Assembly (NCBI RefSeq): GCF_001431485.1
Contig: NZ_LDJM01000027.1
Span: 1-64,000 of the forward strand
Direction of reading: 5' to 3'
Length of the DNA: 64,000 nucleotides
Source: Stenotrophomonas ginsengisoli
GTDB taxonomy: Bacteria > Pseudomonadota > Gammaproteobacteria > Xanthomonadales > Xanthomonadaceae
Below, piece after piece: positions 45,512 to 53,874 of the stretch (position 1 is the stretch's first letter; each line of letters opens with the position of its first letter). Both the position numbers and the translations under genes were made by a program. Under the pieces are notes generated by a model that was not told the DNA's origin, did no database searches, and was given only the letters and a program-made list of their open reading frames with translations.

Positions 45512-47395
45512 ATGGCAAGGCAGGGGACTTGGCTGGCACGGGTGGGGGTGGCAGTTGCCACGATGGCGGCGGTAGCGGCACAGGCCCAGGTGCCGGCGCC
45601 CGGGCCGGGTTGGCCCGGCAGCATGCAGTTGCGGGTGGATGCCAGCGACGTGCAGCGGCGCCTGCAGCGGGTGCAGCAGACCCTGCCGGTGCAGCCGGGC
45701 ACGCTGACCCTGTGGTATCCGCAATGGATACCCGGCCACCACGCCCCGACCGGGCCGATCAACCAGATCGCCGGCCTGCGCCTGCAGGGCAACGGCAAGC
45801 CGCTGGCCTGGCAGCGCGACCCGCACAACATGTACGCCATCCAGGTCGAGATTCCGGCCGGGGTGAGCCAGCTGCAGCTGTCCTTTGATTACCTTTCGCC
45901 CACGGCCACCGACCAGGGCCGGGTGGCGATGACCCGCAACCTGCTGTCCATCCAGTGGCACCGCGTGCTGTTCTACCCGGCCGGGATCGATACCCGCCAG
46001 CTGCAGGTGGATGCCACCTTGTGCCTGCCGGCGGCCTGGCAGGCGGGCAGCTCGTTGCGCGGGCAGCGCCAGGGCGATTGCCTGGCCTACCGCCCGGTGG
46101 ACCTGATGACCCTGATCGATTCACCGGTCTATGCCGGCCGCCATTACCGCGCCCTGCCACTGGATGCGGGCAAGGCGCAGCCGGTGCTGCTGCATGCGGT
46201 GGCCGAACAGGCCGGCCAGCTCGAGCCCAGTGCGCCGGTGCTGGCCGCACACAAGGCGCTGGTGGCCGAGGCCGATGTGCTGTTCGGCCATCGCCCGTAT
46301 GCGCACTACGATTTCCTGCTGGCGCTGTCGGACACCTTCACCGGCATCGGCCTGGAGCATGCGCAGTCCAGCGAGAACGGCATGCACGAGGGCTACCTGC
46401 AGGGGGAGCCGCCGGTGGCCGACAACGACCTGCTGGCGCACGAGTACGTGCATGCCTGGATCGGCAAGGCCTGGCGTCCGGCCGGCAGCTGGGTGGCCCA
46501 TTACAACGGGCCGATGGACAACCGTGGGCTGTGGGTCTACGAAGGCCTGACCCAGTACTGGGCGCTGGTGCTGGCGGCCCGTTCCGGGTTGTGGAACCAC
46601 GAGCAGGTGATGGCCCGCCTGGCCCAGCTGCAGGCCCAGTTCAGCACCCAGGCCGGGCGCCGGTGGCGTGACCTGGCCGATACCCAGTACCAGGGCATTG
46701 CCGACTTCAACGACAAGCCGCAGGCCTGGGCGGACTGGCAGCGCGGCTTTGATTTCTACGACGAGGGCATCCTGTTCTGGCTGGCCATCCAGGCCGAGCT
46801 GCAGCAGCGCTCGGCCGGTGCCCAGGGCCTGGATAATTTCACTGCCGCCTTCCACCAGGGCAGCGTGCCCGGGCAGGTGCAGTTGTTCGAACCGGAACAG
46901 GTGGCGCGCACCCTGCAGGCCCAGGTGTCCGGCGACTGGCAGGGCTTCATCGACCAGCGTCTGGGCGACCGCAGCGGCAGCGTCCCGGATGGTCTGGCCC
47001 GGCTGGGCTGGGAGCTGGCCTGGAGCGAGCAGCCCAATGTGCTGGTGGCCGATGCCCAGGCCGATGGCAGCACCGACCTGCAGTTCTCGCTGGGCTTGAA
47101 GCTGTCATCCGATGGCACGGTGCGCTGGGTCGGCTGGGAAAGCCCGGCCTTTGCCGCCGGGCTGGCGCGTGACATGCAGGTGCTGGCGGTCAACAGCCTG
47201 GTCTACAGCGGCAGCCGCCTGCGCCAGGCGGTGACCGATGCCAAGGCCGGGGTCCCGATCCAGCTGCTGGTGCGCCAGGACCAGACCGTGCAGCAACTGC
47301 GCATCGAGTACCGCGACGGCCTGCGTTACCCGCAGCTGCGCCGTATCCCCGGCAGCAGCGACCGTCTCGGCCCGCTGCTGGCCCCCCGGCGCTGA
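45512..47395 (+). CDS. M61-family metallopeptidase with PDZ domain (second copy)
   Basis: Exported zinc peptidase of 627 residues, paralogous to the protein at 20648-22564. A signal peptide covers residues 1-25 (ending AAQAQ). The beta domain has WYPQWIPGHHAPTGPINQIAG, and the catalytic motif is HEYVH at residues 310-314 (LLAHEYVHAWIGKAWRP), followed by YEGLTQYWALVLAA. A PDZ-like C-terminus contains AAGLARDMQVLAVNSLVYS. An ATG start with GGAGG about 8 nt upstream is convincing. Two M61 enzymes in one window suggest partly different substrates, perhaps Gly-rich peptides from the medium or the wall. Confidence 0.92.
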   Translation: MARQGTWLARVGVAVATMAAVAAQAQVPAPGPGWPGSMQLRVDASDVQRRLQRVQQTLPVQPGTLTLWYPQWIPGHHAPTGPINQIAGLRLQGNGKPLAWQRDPHNMYAIQVEIPAGVSQLQLSFDYLSPTATDQGRVAMTRNLLSIQWHRVLFYPAGIDTRQLQVDATLCLPAAWQAGSSLRGQRQGDCLAYRPVDLMTLIDSPVYAGRHYRALPLDAGKAQPVLLHAVAEQAGQLEPSAPVLAAHKALVAEADVLFGHRPYAHYDFLLALSDTFTGIGLEHAQSSENGMHEGYLQGEPPVADNDLLAHEYVHAWIGKAWRPAGSWVAHYNGPMDNRGLWVYEGLTQYWALVLAARSGLWNHEQVMARLAQLQAQFSTQAGRRWRDLADTQYQGIADFNDKPQAWADWQRGFDFYDEGILFWLAIQAELQQRSAGAQGLDNFTAAFHQGSVPGQVQLFEPEQVARTLQAQVSGDWQGFIDQRLGDRSGSVPDGLARLGWELAWSEQPNVLVADAQADGSTDLQFSLGLKLSSDGTVRWVGWESPAFAAGLARDMQVLAVNSLVYSGSRLRQAVTDAKAGVPIQLLVRQDQTVQQLRIEYRDGLRYPQLRRIPGSSDRLGPLLAPRR

Positions 47396-47594
47396 TGCCG
47401 GCCGGGGATTGAACCCTGTGCGTAGGCTCAACCCGGGGCAGTGCAATGTGCTTCAGGCCCGGATTGTGCGCGACTGCGGTCGCGTATTCAGGGAGATGTC
47501 GGTCGCAGATTGGTTCCCCCCGCTCGCATGAAGGGCAGATGAAGGGTTACGATCCAGCGTTGGGGGAGGTGTTTGAGGTCACAGGGGAATAGTG

Positions 47595-48233
47595 ATGCGC
47601 ATTGAAAAATACGCTGCCGGGTTGCTGGTCAGCCTGTTGCTGGGGGTGTCCTGCACGGCTTCGGCCCAGGCCCTGCCGCAGATCCGTGAGTTCTACTTCG
47701 ATACCGACCCGGCCGCCGCGCCGATGCAGGCGGTGGATCCCGCACTGCCGGATGTGGTGGACCAGCTGGCCCGCCAGCGCAACCGCGGCCGGCGGGTGAT
47801 CGAGGCCACCGTGCAGCTGGCCGATATCGCGGCCAGCGACAACCGCATCGAGCTGGCCGAGTCGCTGTACAAGGATGCACTGCAATCCAGTGCGCCCAAT
47901 GCGGCGCAGGGCCGCAGCGTGCGCTGGAACATGGGCTGGTTTGCCTTCCGCCAGGGCGACCATGCGCGGGCACGCCAGTTGTGGGTGGAAGCGCTCGACA
48001 ACGTACGTGGTGACCCTTCCTGGGCGCCGCCGACCCTGGCCCTGCTCAGCGATGCCGAAGGTGACCGTGCCGAGGCCGTGAAGTGGTTTGCTGCGGCAGT
48101 ACGCACCGAGCCACAGCTGTGGTCGGACCCGGCCAATTTCGAGCGCCTGCTGCCGACCTGGACACCGGCCGAGCGTCAGGCCCTGGCCAAGATCCAGCAG
48201 GCCTGGGTGGCCGCACCGCCGGCCTGGCCCTGA
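47595..48233 (+). CDS. Exported TPR-containing protein
   Basis: Protein of 212 residues. A signal peptide (about 1-25, ending ASAQA) precedes helical sequence with tetratricopeptide-like periodicity (AESLYKDALQSSAPNAAQGR, NMGWFAFRQGDHARARQLW, LLSDAEGDRAEAVKWFAAAV). No catalytic motif is present. It probably acts as a periplasmic scaffold; the partner is unknown. ATG 47595 is used; a GTG one codon upstream is an alternative. The 199-nt upstream gap holds no gene I can support. Confidence 0.75.
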   Translation: MRIEKYAAGLLVSLLLGVSCTASAQALPQIREFYFDTDPAAAPMQAVDPALPDVVDQLARQRNRGRRVIEATVQLADIAASDNRIELAESLYKDALQSSAPNAAQGRSVRWNMGWFAFRQGDHARARQLWVEALDNVRGDPSWAPPTLALLSDAEGDRAEAVKWFAAAVRTEPQLWSDPANFERLLPTWTPAERQALAKIQQAWVAAPPAWP

Positions 48234-48322
48234 GCCCTGCGGCCTTGAGCCGGCTGCGTGTGCGGCGCACACTGGCCGGCTCCTGAGGGGCGACCCTCGC
48301 ACGTTGCACGGTGCCTGCCACG

Positions 48323-49237
48323 ATGGCTGTTGATGCGTTTGCCCTGATGTTGCTGCTGCTCGGTCTGGGCATGCTGTTCGCGCGTCTGCAGGTGTTCGCC
48401 GGCAACGCGGCCGAAACCCTCAACAAGGTGGTGTTGTACCTGTGCCTGCCGGCCGCGGTGCTGCTGTATGTGCCGCGCCTGCAGTTCAGCCTGCCCCTGC
48501 TCGGGCTGGCCCTGACCCCCTGGTTGCTGATGCTGGCCAGCGTGGCCCTGGTGGGCCTGGGCAGCAGGGTGTTGCCGATGACACGTGACCAGCGCGGGGT
48601 GCTGCTGTTGTGCGTGGCGTTGGGCAACACCAGCTTCATCGGCTACCCGATGGTGCGCGCGCTGCTGGGCGAGCCGGCCCTGCCGTATGCGGTGGTGTAC
48701 GACCAGTTCGGCACCTTCGTGCTGCTGTCCACCTTCGGCCTGTATGTGCTGGCCAGCCATGGCGGCGACAGCCGCCCCGGCGTGCACGACATGCTGGCGC
48801 GGGTGCTGCGCTTCCCGCCGGTGTGGGCCCTGCTGTTTGCCCTGACCCTGATGCCGGCGCAGCCGCCGCACTGGATTGGCGCCGCCCTGAAGACCCTGGC
48901 CGATGCCATGCTGCCGCTGGTGATGCTTGCCGTGGGCCTGAGCATCCAGCTGCGTCTGCCGCGGGCCGAGTTGCCGGCCCTGGGCTATGGCCTGCTGCTC
49001 AAGCTGGTGCTGCTGCCGGCGTTGGCCCTGCCACTGGGTCTGCTGTTCGGCCTGGACGGCACCGCGCTGCAGGTCAACGTACTGGAATCGGCGATGCCGA
49101 CCATGATCACCGCCGCCGCGCTGGCGATGATGCAGGGCCTGGCCCCGCGCCTGGCTGCTGCCCTGGTGGCCTACGGCATCGTGTTTTCGCTGCTCACCCT
49201 GCCGGCCTGGGTGTGGCTGCTGCAGCAACTGGGCTGA
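48323..49237 (+). CDS. AEC-family transporter
   Basis: Polytopic membrane protein of 304 residues from the auxin efflux carrier (AEC) family, with about ten membrane helices in two five-helix halves. Helix-break motifs include CLPAAVLLYVPRL, GNTSFIGYPMV with a downstream YDQFG, and ESAMPTMITAAALA near the end, all family features. Characterised bacterial members move malate or other carboxylates; the substrate here is unknown. ATG 48323 is preferred over a GTG four codons upstream. Confidence 0.87.
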   Translation: MAVDAFALMLLLLGLGMLFARLQVFAGNAAETLNKVVLYLCLPAAVLLYVPRLQFSLPLLGLALTPWLLMLASVALVGLGSRVLPMTRDQRGVLLLCVALGNTSFIGYPMVRALLGEPALPYAVVYDQFGTFVLLSTFGLYVLASHGGDSRPGVHDMLARVLRFPPVWALLFALTLMPAQPPHWIGAALKTLADAMLPLVMLAVGLSIQLRLPRAELPALGYGLLLKLVLLPALALPLGLLFGLDGTALQVNVLESAMPTMITAAALAMMQGLAPRLAAALVAYGIVFSLLTLPAWVWLLQQLG

Positions 49238-49300
49238 CGTAGACAGCCTGCGGGCGCCTGTGCCATCGTCGGCAGCTGCTCATGCACGGATGGATGACGG

Positions 49301-50353
49301 ATGCGATATGGGGTGGATGTAGTTGCCGCAGTCTTGCTTGTGCTGGGAATGGCGGCCTGCACCGGCGGGCGTTCCCCATCGGCAGGTACAGACCAAGCAG
49401 GGAGCACCGCCGAGCGGGTGGCCCGCCTCAACAACGCCGCAACTGCTGGGAGGACATCGGTAGCACCCGCCACCGTGTCACCGTCGTCGGCACCGGCTTC
49501 CCTGCCGAGTCCAGACCAGATCGCTTCGTACCAGGCCAGCAAGCAGCGTCTGCTGCCGTTGCTGGCGGCTGGCTCGACGCGGGAGCGGCTGGCGGCCCTG
49601 ATGCTGCAGGACGGGCTCCCCGACGATGCGCGTAACGCGCAATTGGTGGCGCTGCTGCTGGCCGGTGATGCAGCCGAACCGGCGCTGGCCTCCCAGGCCT
49701 TGGCCGCCTGCGCGCGGTGGCCGGATTGCCCGCGGGAACAGGTGCTGGTGGCGACCGCCGCCCTGGCCCGGGACGATGCTTACCTGCAGTTGTTGCGCTT
49801 GCGCCTGAGTGCGCCGGATGCGCAGGAGGCGGCCTGGGTGGCAGCGGTGCAGGCACCGTATTACGTCGATGCGTTCGAGTCCCAGTTGGAGGTGCTGATG
49901 GCGGTCACAGCGCCGCTGGCCACCAGCCCGGCCAACGACCTGCTGCGCACCGTAGAGGCGTTTGCCATCATCTCGGCGATGGGGATGTCTGACGTGGACA
50001 CGATCAGGCAGCGTTGCCCGGCGACCACGCGGGTGACCGAGCGGGTGCGGCAGTGCCGTCAGTTGCTCCTGCGGATGGCCGACAGCCCGACCCATGCCAG
50101 TGCCGGCGTTGGCATGGCGCTATTGCTGCGTCAGGCGCTGTCCCCGGCCGAGGCGGCCCTGTGGCGGCAGCAGCTGCGGCAGTTGTACTGGCAAGCGGCG
50201 CTGGCCGCGCCGCGGCAGGACGCCGAGCCGGGTTATGCGCAGCAGGTGGCACGCCTGGGCGAGCGCGGAGCCATCACCTGGCTGCTGCGCCAGCGCGGAT
50301 TGCCGCTGAGCCCGCCGCCACACTGGCAGCCCGGCCAACCGACCGGCTACTGA
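49301..50353 (+). CDS. Predicted lipoprotein of unknown function
   Basis: Protein of 350 residues that I do not recognise. Its N-terminus is a short signal peptide with a lipobox-like end (VLLVLGMAAC), so Cys20 is probably lipidated. After a Ser/Pro/Ala-rich linker to about residue 70 the sequence is almost wholly alpha-helical, with repeat-like spacing (LQDGLPDDARNAQLVALLLA and so on). No enzymatic motif is visible. The downstream gap carries REP elements. Confidence 0.7.
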   Translation: MRYGVDVVAAVLLVLGMAACTGGRSPSAGTDQAGSTAERVARLNNAATAGRTSVAPATVSPSSAPASLPSPDQIASYQASKQRLLPLLAAGSTRERLAALMLQDGLPDDARNAQLVALLLAGDAAEPALASQALAACARWPDCPREQVLVATAALARDDAYLQLLRLRLSAPDAQEAAWVAAVQAPYYVDAFESQLEVLMAVTAPLATSPANDLLRTVEAFAIISAMGMSDVDTIRQRCPATTRVTERVRQCRQLLLRMADSPTHASAGVGMALLLRQALSPAEAALWRQQLRQLYWQAALAAPRQDAEPGYAQQVARLGERGAITWLLRQRGLPLSPPPHWQPGQPTGY

Positions 50354-50370
50354 CGTTCCCCGGGTACGGC

Positions 50371-50537
50371 GTCGCGGCCTGGGTCACTCCCACAGGGCAG
50401 GCCTGGGCGGTTAGGGGGGGGCGCACCCGGGCGCGATGTGCTTGTGTCGGGGCGGCGGTATATCGCGGCCTGGGCCACTCCCACGGGGGCAGGCCGGGGC
50501 GGTTAGGGGATGTTGTGGGAGCGCACCCGGGCGCGAC
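50371..50537. repeat. REP-like palindrome pairs, second locus
   Basis: Two imperfect copies about 91 nt apart (50371-50438 and 50462-50537) lie between the lipoprotein and AAA-ATPase genes. Each starts with TCGCGGCCTGGG, then ACTCCCAC, and ends with the inverted partner GCGCACCCGGGCGCGA. The second is headed GTGGGAGC, clearly related to the array at 16583-17055. The rest of the 223-nt gap has no gene. Confidence 0.7.
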
Positions 50538-50576
50538 CGGGTGTTGTCCGGCAGCGCCGGATGCTCCGGTGCGGGT

Positions 50577-52058
50577 TCAATCGGCCGGCACGGTGCGGGG
50601 CAGGGCCCATGCGCGCAGGGCCTGTACCTGTTCTGCCATCAGTACCGACAGCGGCCGGGTGGCGCGGATCTCGTCCATCAGCAGTTGCGTATCCAGCGGT
50701 TTGGCTTCGGCAAAGGCGGCATACAGGCCGGAGACTACGGCCTGCTCGATCTCGGCGCCGGAAAAGCCGTCACTGGCCGCGGCCAGGGCCGGCAGCTGGA
50801 ACTGTTCGGCATCCAGGCCGCGCTTTGACAGGTGCAGCTGCAGCAGCTCGACCCGGGTATCGGCGCCGGGCAGGTCGACAAAGAAGATCTCGTCAAAGCG
50901 GCCCTTGCGCAGCAGTTCCGGTGGCAGCTCGTGCACGGCGTTGGCAGTGGCCACGATGAACACCGGCGCCTTGCGCTCGGCCATCCAGGTCAGCAGGTAG
51001 CCCAGGACCCGGCGTGAGACGCCGCCATCCTCACCGCCACTGGCCAGGCCCTTCTCGATTTCATCGATCCACAGCACGCACGGTGCCAGCTGCTCGGCCG
51101 AGGCCAGCGCATCGCGCAGGTTGGACTCGGTTTCACCGTGGTACTTGTTGTACAGGGTGCCGAAATCCAGCCGCAGCAGGGGCACACCGAAGCCGGCCGC
51201 CGTGGCCTTGGCCAGCAGGGACTTGCCGCAGCCCTGCACACCGAGCAGCAGCATGCCCTTGGGCGGGTCCAGCCCGGGCGGGGCATTGCCACCGATGAAG
51301 GGCAGCCGGCGCTGGTTGATCCAGCGCTTGAGCCGGTTGGCCCCGGCCACCTCGGCAAAGCGGGCGGTATCAAACTCGTAGTGCAGATGGCCGGAACGGT
51401 TGAGCAGTTCGAACTTCAGCCGCGCCAGCTGCGGCAGGTCATTGGCAGCCAGGGCGCCATCGGCATGGATCAGCTGGCGCGCGATGCGCCGGGCATCGCC
51501 CAGGCTCAGGCCCTGCAGGTTGCGCAGGATCGCCTTGGCCGCCTCGGTATCCACCTCGACCCGGCGGCCGCCGTGTTCACGGGCGTAGCTGGCCACTTCC
51601 TCGCGCAGCATGCGCAGCAGGGCGGCGGCATCGGGCAGGCGCGGGTTGAAGCGGGTGGCCATCGCTTCCAGGTCCGCCGGCAGCTCGACCTTGGTGCCGA
51701 CCAGCACCACCACGTGTGGCTGGCAGTGGCGGCGCAGCAGGATGTCGCGCAGCAGGCGCTGGTGGCTGGCATAGCCCAGGTAGGGGTGGAAATCCAGCAG
51801 CAGGTAGACCCCGCGCTGGTCGGCGCCATGGATGTGGCGCAGCACCGAGCTGGGGTCGGTCGGCCCCTCGGCCTCGTCCTCGCGGTCGATGTCCAGGCGG
51901 CGCAGGCCCTCGGTGATGGACCAGCGGTGCAGGGCCCGCCAGACCTGCATCAGGCTCTGCCGGAACAGGTCCACCACCTGCGCCTCGTCGGCGCTCTGGA
52001 TCACGATCAGCGGGGTATTGGCACGGATCAGTGCCGACAGGTCCTGCAATTCACTCAT
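50577..52058 (-). CDS. Ycf46-like AAA ATPase
   Basis: AAA-family ATPase of 493 residues. The N-terminal 230 residues resemble Ycf46/YjoB-type proteins (LSALIRANTPLIVIQSADEA, LLLDFHPYL). The ATPase core has Walker A GVQGCGKSLLAKA, Walker B CVLWIDEIEKGL, sensor 1 FIVATANAVHELPPELL and the arginine finger RKGRFDEIFF. The C-terminus has the usual helical lid. The function in bacteria is unclear; relatives in cyanobacteria affect carbon use. ATG 52058 gives the normal start. It is divergent from the ParA-family gene. Confidence 0.88.
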   Translation of the reverse strand: MSELQDLSALIRANTPLIVIQSADEAQVVDLFRQSLMQVWRALHRWSITEGLRRLDIDREDEAEGPTDPSSVLRHIHGADQRGVYLLLDFHPYLGYASHQRLLRDILLRRHCQPHVVVLVGTKVELPADLEAMATRFNPRLPDAAALLRMLREEVASYAREHGGRRVEVDTEAAKAILRNLQGLSLGDARRIARQLIHADGALAANDLPQLARLKFELLNRSGHLHYEFDTARFAEVAGANRLKRWINQRRLPFIGGNAPPGLDPPKGMLLLGVQGCGKSLLAKATAAGFGVPLLRLDFGTLYNKYHGETESNLRDALASAEQLAPCVLWIDEIEKGLASGGEDGGVSRRVLGYLLTWMAERKAPVFIVATANAVHELPPELLRKGRFDEIFFVDLPGADTRVELLQLHLSKRGLDAEQFQLPALAAASDGFSGAEIEQAVVSGLYAAFAEAKPLDTQLLMDEIRATRPLSVLMAEQVQALRAWALPRTVPAD

Positions 52059-52176
52059 GGCCAGCGGCAACGGCAATCAAACCGGCACGATAGCAGAGCC
52101 GGCAATCGGCGCGCCGCTCTACCGCCGGCAACGCGCGACGGTGTAGGCTCGGCTGGTTGCCATGTGAGGAAGACGG

Positions 52177-52809
52177 ATGAAGACGATCCTGGTGGCCGGT
52201 TCCAAGGGCGGCGTGGGCAAGACCACGGTGTCGACCCATTTGGCCGCATACAGTGCCCTGCAGGGCCGCAACACGGTGATTGCCGATGCCGACCCGCAAG
52301 GTTCGGCCAGCCGCTGGGCCCAGCGCCGGGTCGAGCTGGACAGTGCGGTGCTGCCGGTCAATGTCTACCGCAAGAAAACCTGGGAAGGCCTGATTCCCGA
52401 TGGCACCGATACCGTGGTCATCGATGCCCCGGCCGGCGCCTATGCCGAGGACCTGGCGCCGTTTCTGGCCGCTGCCGATGCGGTGGTGGTGCCGGTGCTG
52501 CCGTCGGTGCTGGATATCGAGGCGATCATCGGCTTTCTGGATTCCCTGGCCGAGGACGAGCGTGTACGCAATGGCTCGCTGCCGGTCGGTCTGGTGCTGA
52601 ACCGGACCAAGCCCTGGACCCAGACCAGCCAGGCCGCCATCGGCCTGCTCGCGCAGTGGCCTTATCCGGTGCTGGCGCAGCTGCGTGACAGCCAGGGCTA
52701 TGTGCTGATGACCAGCCACGGGCGCAGCCTGTTTGATTACAACAATGCCGCCGTGCGTGAGCACCAGGCGGACTGGCAGCCACTGCTGGATTGGGTTGAA
52801 CGCGCCTGA
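52177..52809 (+). CDS. ParA-family ATPase
   Basis: Protein of 210 residues with a deviant Walker A motif, [10 protein letters not shown] (about 8-17), [15 protein letters not shown] as switch I and TVVIDAPAG as switch II, all intact. Length and sequence fit the small ParA/MipZ-like ATPases that position large cargo on the nucleoid. No parB or parS-like repeat is adjacent, so this is an orphan and its cargo is unknown. It precedes the sixA-like gene by 21 nt. Confidence 0.88.
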   Translation: MKTILVAGSKGGVGKTTVSTHLAAYSALQGRNTVIADADPQGSASRWAQRRVELDSAVLPVNVYRKKTWEGLIPDGTDTVVIDAPAGAYAEDLAPFLAAADAVVVPVLPSVLDIEAIIGFLDSLAEDERVRNGSLPVGLVLNRTKPWTQTSQAAIGLLAQWPYPVLAQLRDSQGYVLMTSHGRSLFDYNNAAVREHQADWQPLLDWVERA

Positions 52810-52830
52810 CGGCGCCCTGGAGGCAACACC

Positions 52831-53307
52831 ATGCTGGAACTGATTTTGCTGCGTCACGCCCATGCCGAAGCCGCGGCTACCGGCCAGGCCGATATGGACC
52901 GTCCGCTGTCGGCGGTGGGCCAGGCCGAGGCCGAGGCGGCCGGGCGCTGGTTGCGTGACAACCACCTGTTGCCGGACCGGGTGATCTGCTCACCGGCACG
53001 GCGCACCCGCGAGACCCTGGAAGCGGTGCTGGGCCAGACCGGCTATGTCGAACAGCGGCTGGAAGAGCGCATCTACGAAGCCATGCCGGGCAGCCTGATC
53101 AACCTGGTCGAGCAGCACGGGGAGGTCGAGCGGCTGATGCTGGTCGGCCACAACCCGGGCCTGGAACAGCTGGTGGCCCTGCTGCACAGCGGCCGCACCG
53201 GCGAATACCGCGGCATGCCGCCGGCCGGTATCGCGGTATTGTCGGTGCCGGCCGGGGCTGCGCTGGAGCCCGGGGTGGCCACCCTGACCCAGTTCTGGTG
53301 GCCGTGA
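52831..53307 (+). CDS. SixA-like phosphohistidine phosphatase
   Basis: Histidine-phosphatase-superfamily protein of 158 residues. The catalytic RH motif is LILLRHAHAEA near the N-terminus (His about 9), with the downstream CSPARRTRETLEAVL and second catalytic His in LVGHNPGLEQL. Length matches SixA, which dephosphorylates phosphohistidine in HPt domains and the nitrogen PTS. The gene is followed 3 nt later by the YceI gene. Confidence 0.88.
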   Translation: MLELILLRHAHAEAAATGQADMDRPLSAVGQAEAEAAGRWLRDNHLLPDRVICSPARRTRETLEAVLGQTGYVEQRLEERIYEAMPGSLINLVEQHGEVERLMLVGHNPGLEQLVALLHSGRTGEYRGMPPAGIAVLSVPAGAALEPGVATLTQFWWP

Positions 53308-53310
53308 GGC

Positions 53311-53874
53311 ATGCGCAACTGGCGCTGGCTGTGCCTGTTGGCGCTGTCGCCGATGGCATGGGCCAGCGCCGCGCCGGTTGCCATTGATACCGAGCGCAGT
53401 GTCATCGGGTTCGAGATCCGCACCCGTTACGGGCAGCGCCTGAGTGGGCGCTTCCCGGTATTCAGCGGGCAACTGCTGAACCTGCCGGACGGGCGTCAGC
53501 AGGTGGTGCTGGACATCGATGCCCGCCACGCGCAGATGGACGGGCCCTCGCGCTACACCCGCTGGCTGCTGGGCGAGGATTTCTTCGACGTGGCCCATCA
53601 TCCGCAGATCGTGTTCCGCTCCCAGCCGCATGCCGCCGGGCTGTCCCGGCAGGGCGGCTCGGTGGCCGGTGAACTGACCCTGCGCGGGCATACCGGGGCA
53701 ATCCAGATGCACGTCGATTCAGCTGAATGCGGGGCGCCCGGCTATGATTGCCCGGTTTCCGGGCGCGGAACGGTTTCGCGCACCGCCTATGGAATGGATG
53801 GCTGGCAGTTGGTTGTGGGTGATCGGGTGACTTTCCTCTTGCAGATCCGCCTTGATGGCGCCGACCCGTCGTGA
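53311..53874 (+). CDS. YceI-family periplasmic protein
   Basis: Lipocalin-like exported protein of 187 residues. Signal peptide about 1-20 (ending AWASA). The YceI domain contains the usual SVIGFEIRTRYGQRLSGRF, DIDARHAQMDGPSRYTRWL and FFDVAHHPQIVFRS strands. YceI proteins bind polyisoprenoid or other lipids. The TGA overlaps the GTG of the following phospholipase gene by 4 nt, so the two are coupled. Confidence 0.9.
   Translation: MRNWRWLCLLALSPMAWASAAPVAIDTERSVIGFEIRTRYGQRLSGRFPVFSGQLLNLPDGRQQVVLDIDARHAQMDGPSRYTRWLLGEDFFDVAHHPQIVFRSQPHAAGLSRQGGSVAGELTLRGHTGAIQMHVDSAECGAPGYDCPVSGRGTVSRTAYGMDGWQLVVGDRVTFLLQIRLDGADPS

Noticed and set aside
47404-47425. A minus-strand tRNA T-arm-like GGTTCAATCC
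   Set aside because: The T stem has a mismatch, no matching 7-bp acceptor stem or anticodon arm is found at tRNA distance, and there is no CCA.
52177-53307. ParA plus neighbour considered as a partition or toxin-antitoxin system
   Set aside because: The downstream genes are SixA and YceI, and there is no ParB, parS-like repeats or toxin-like small gene.
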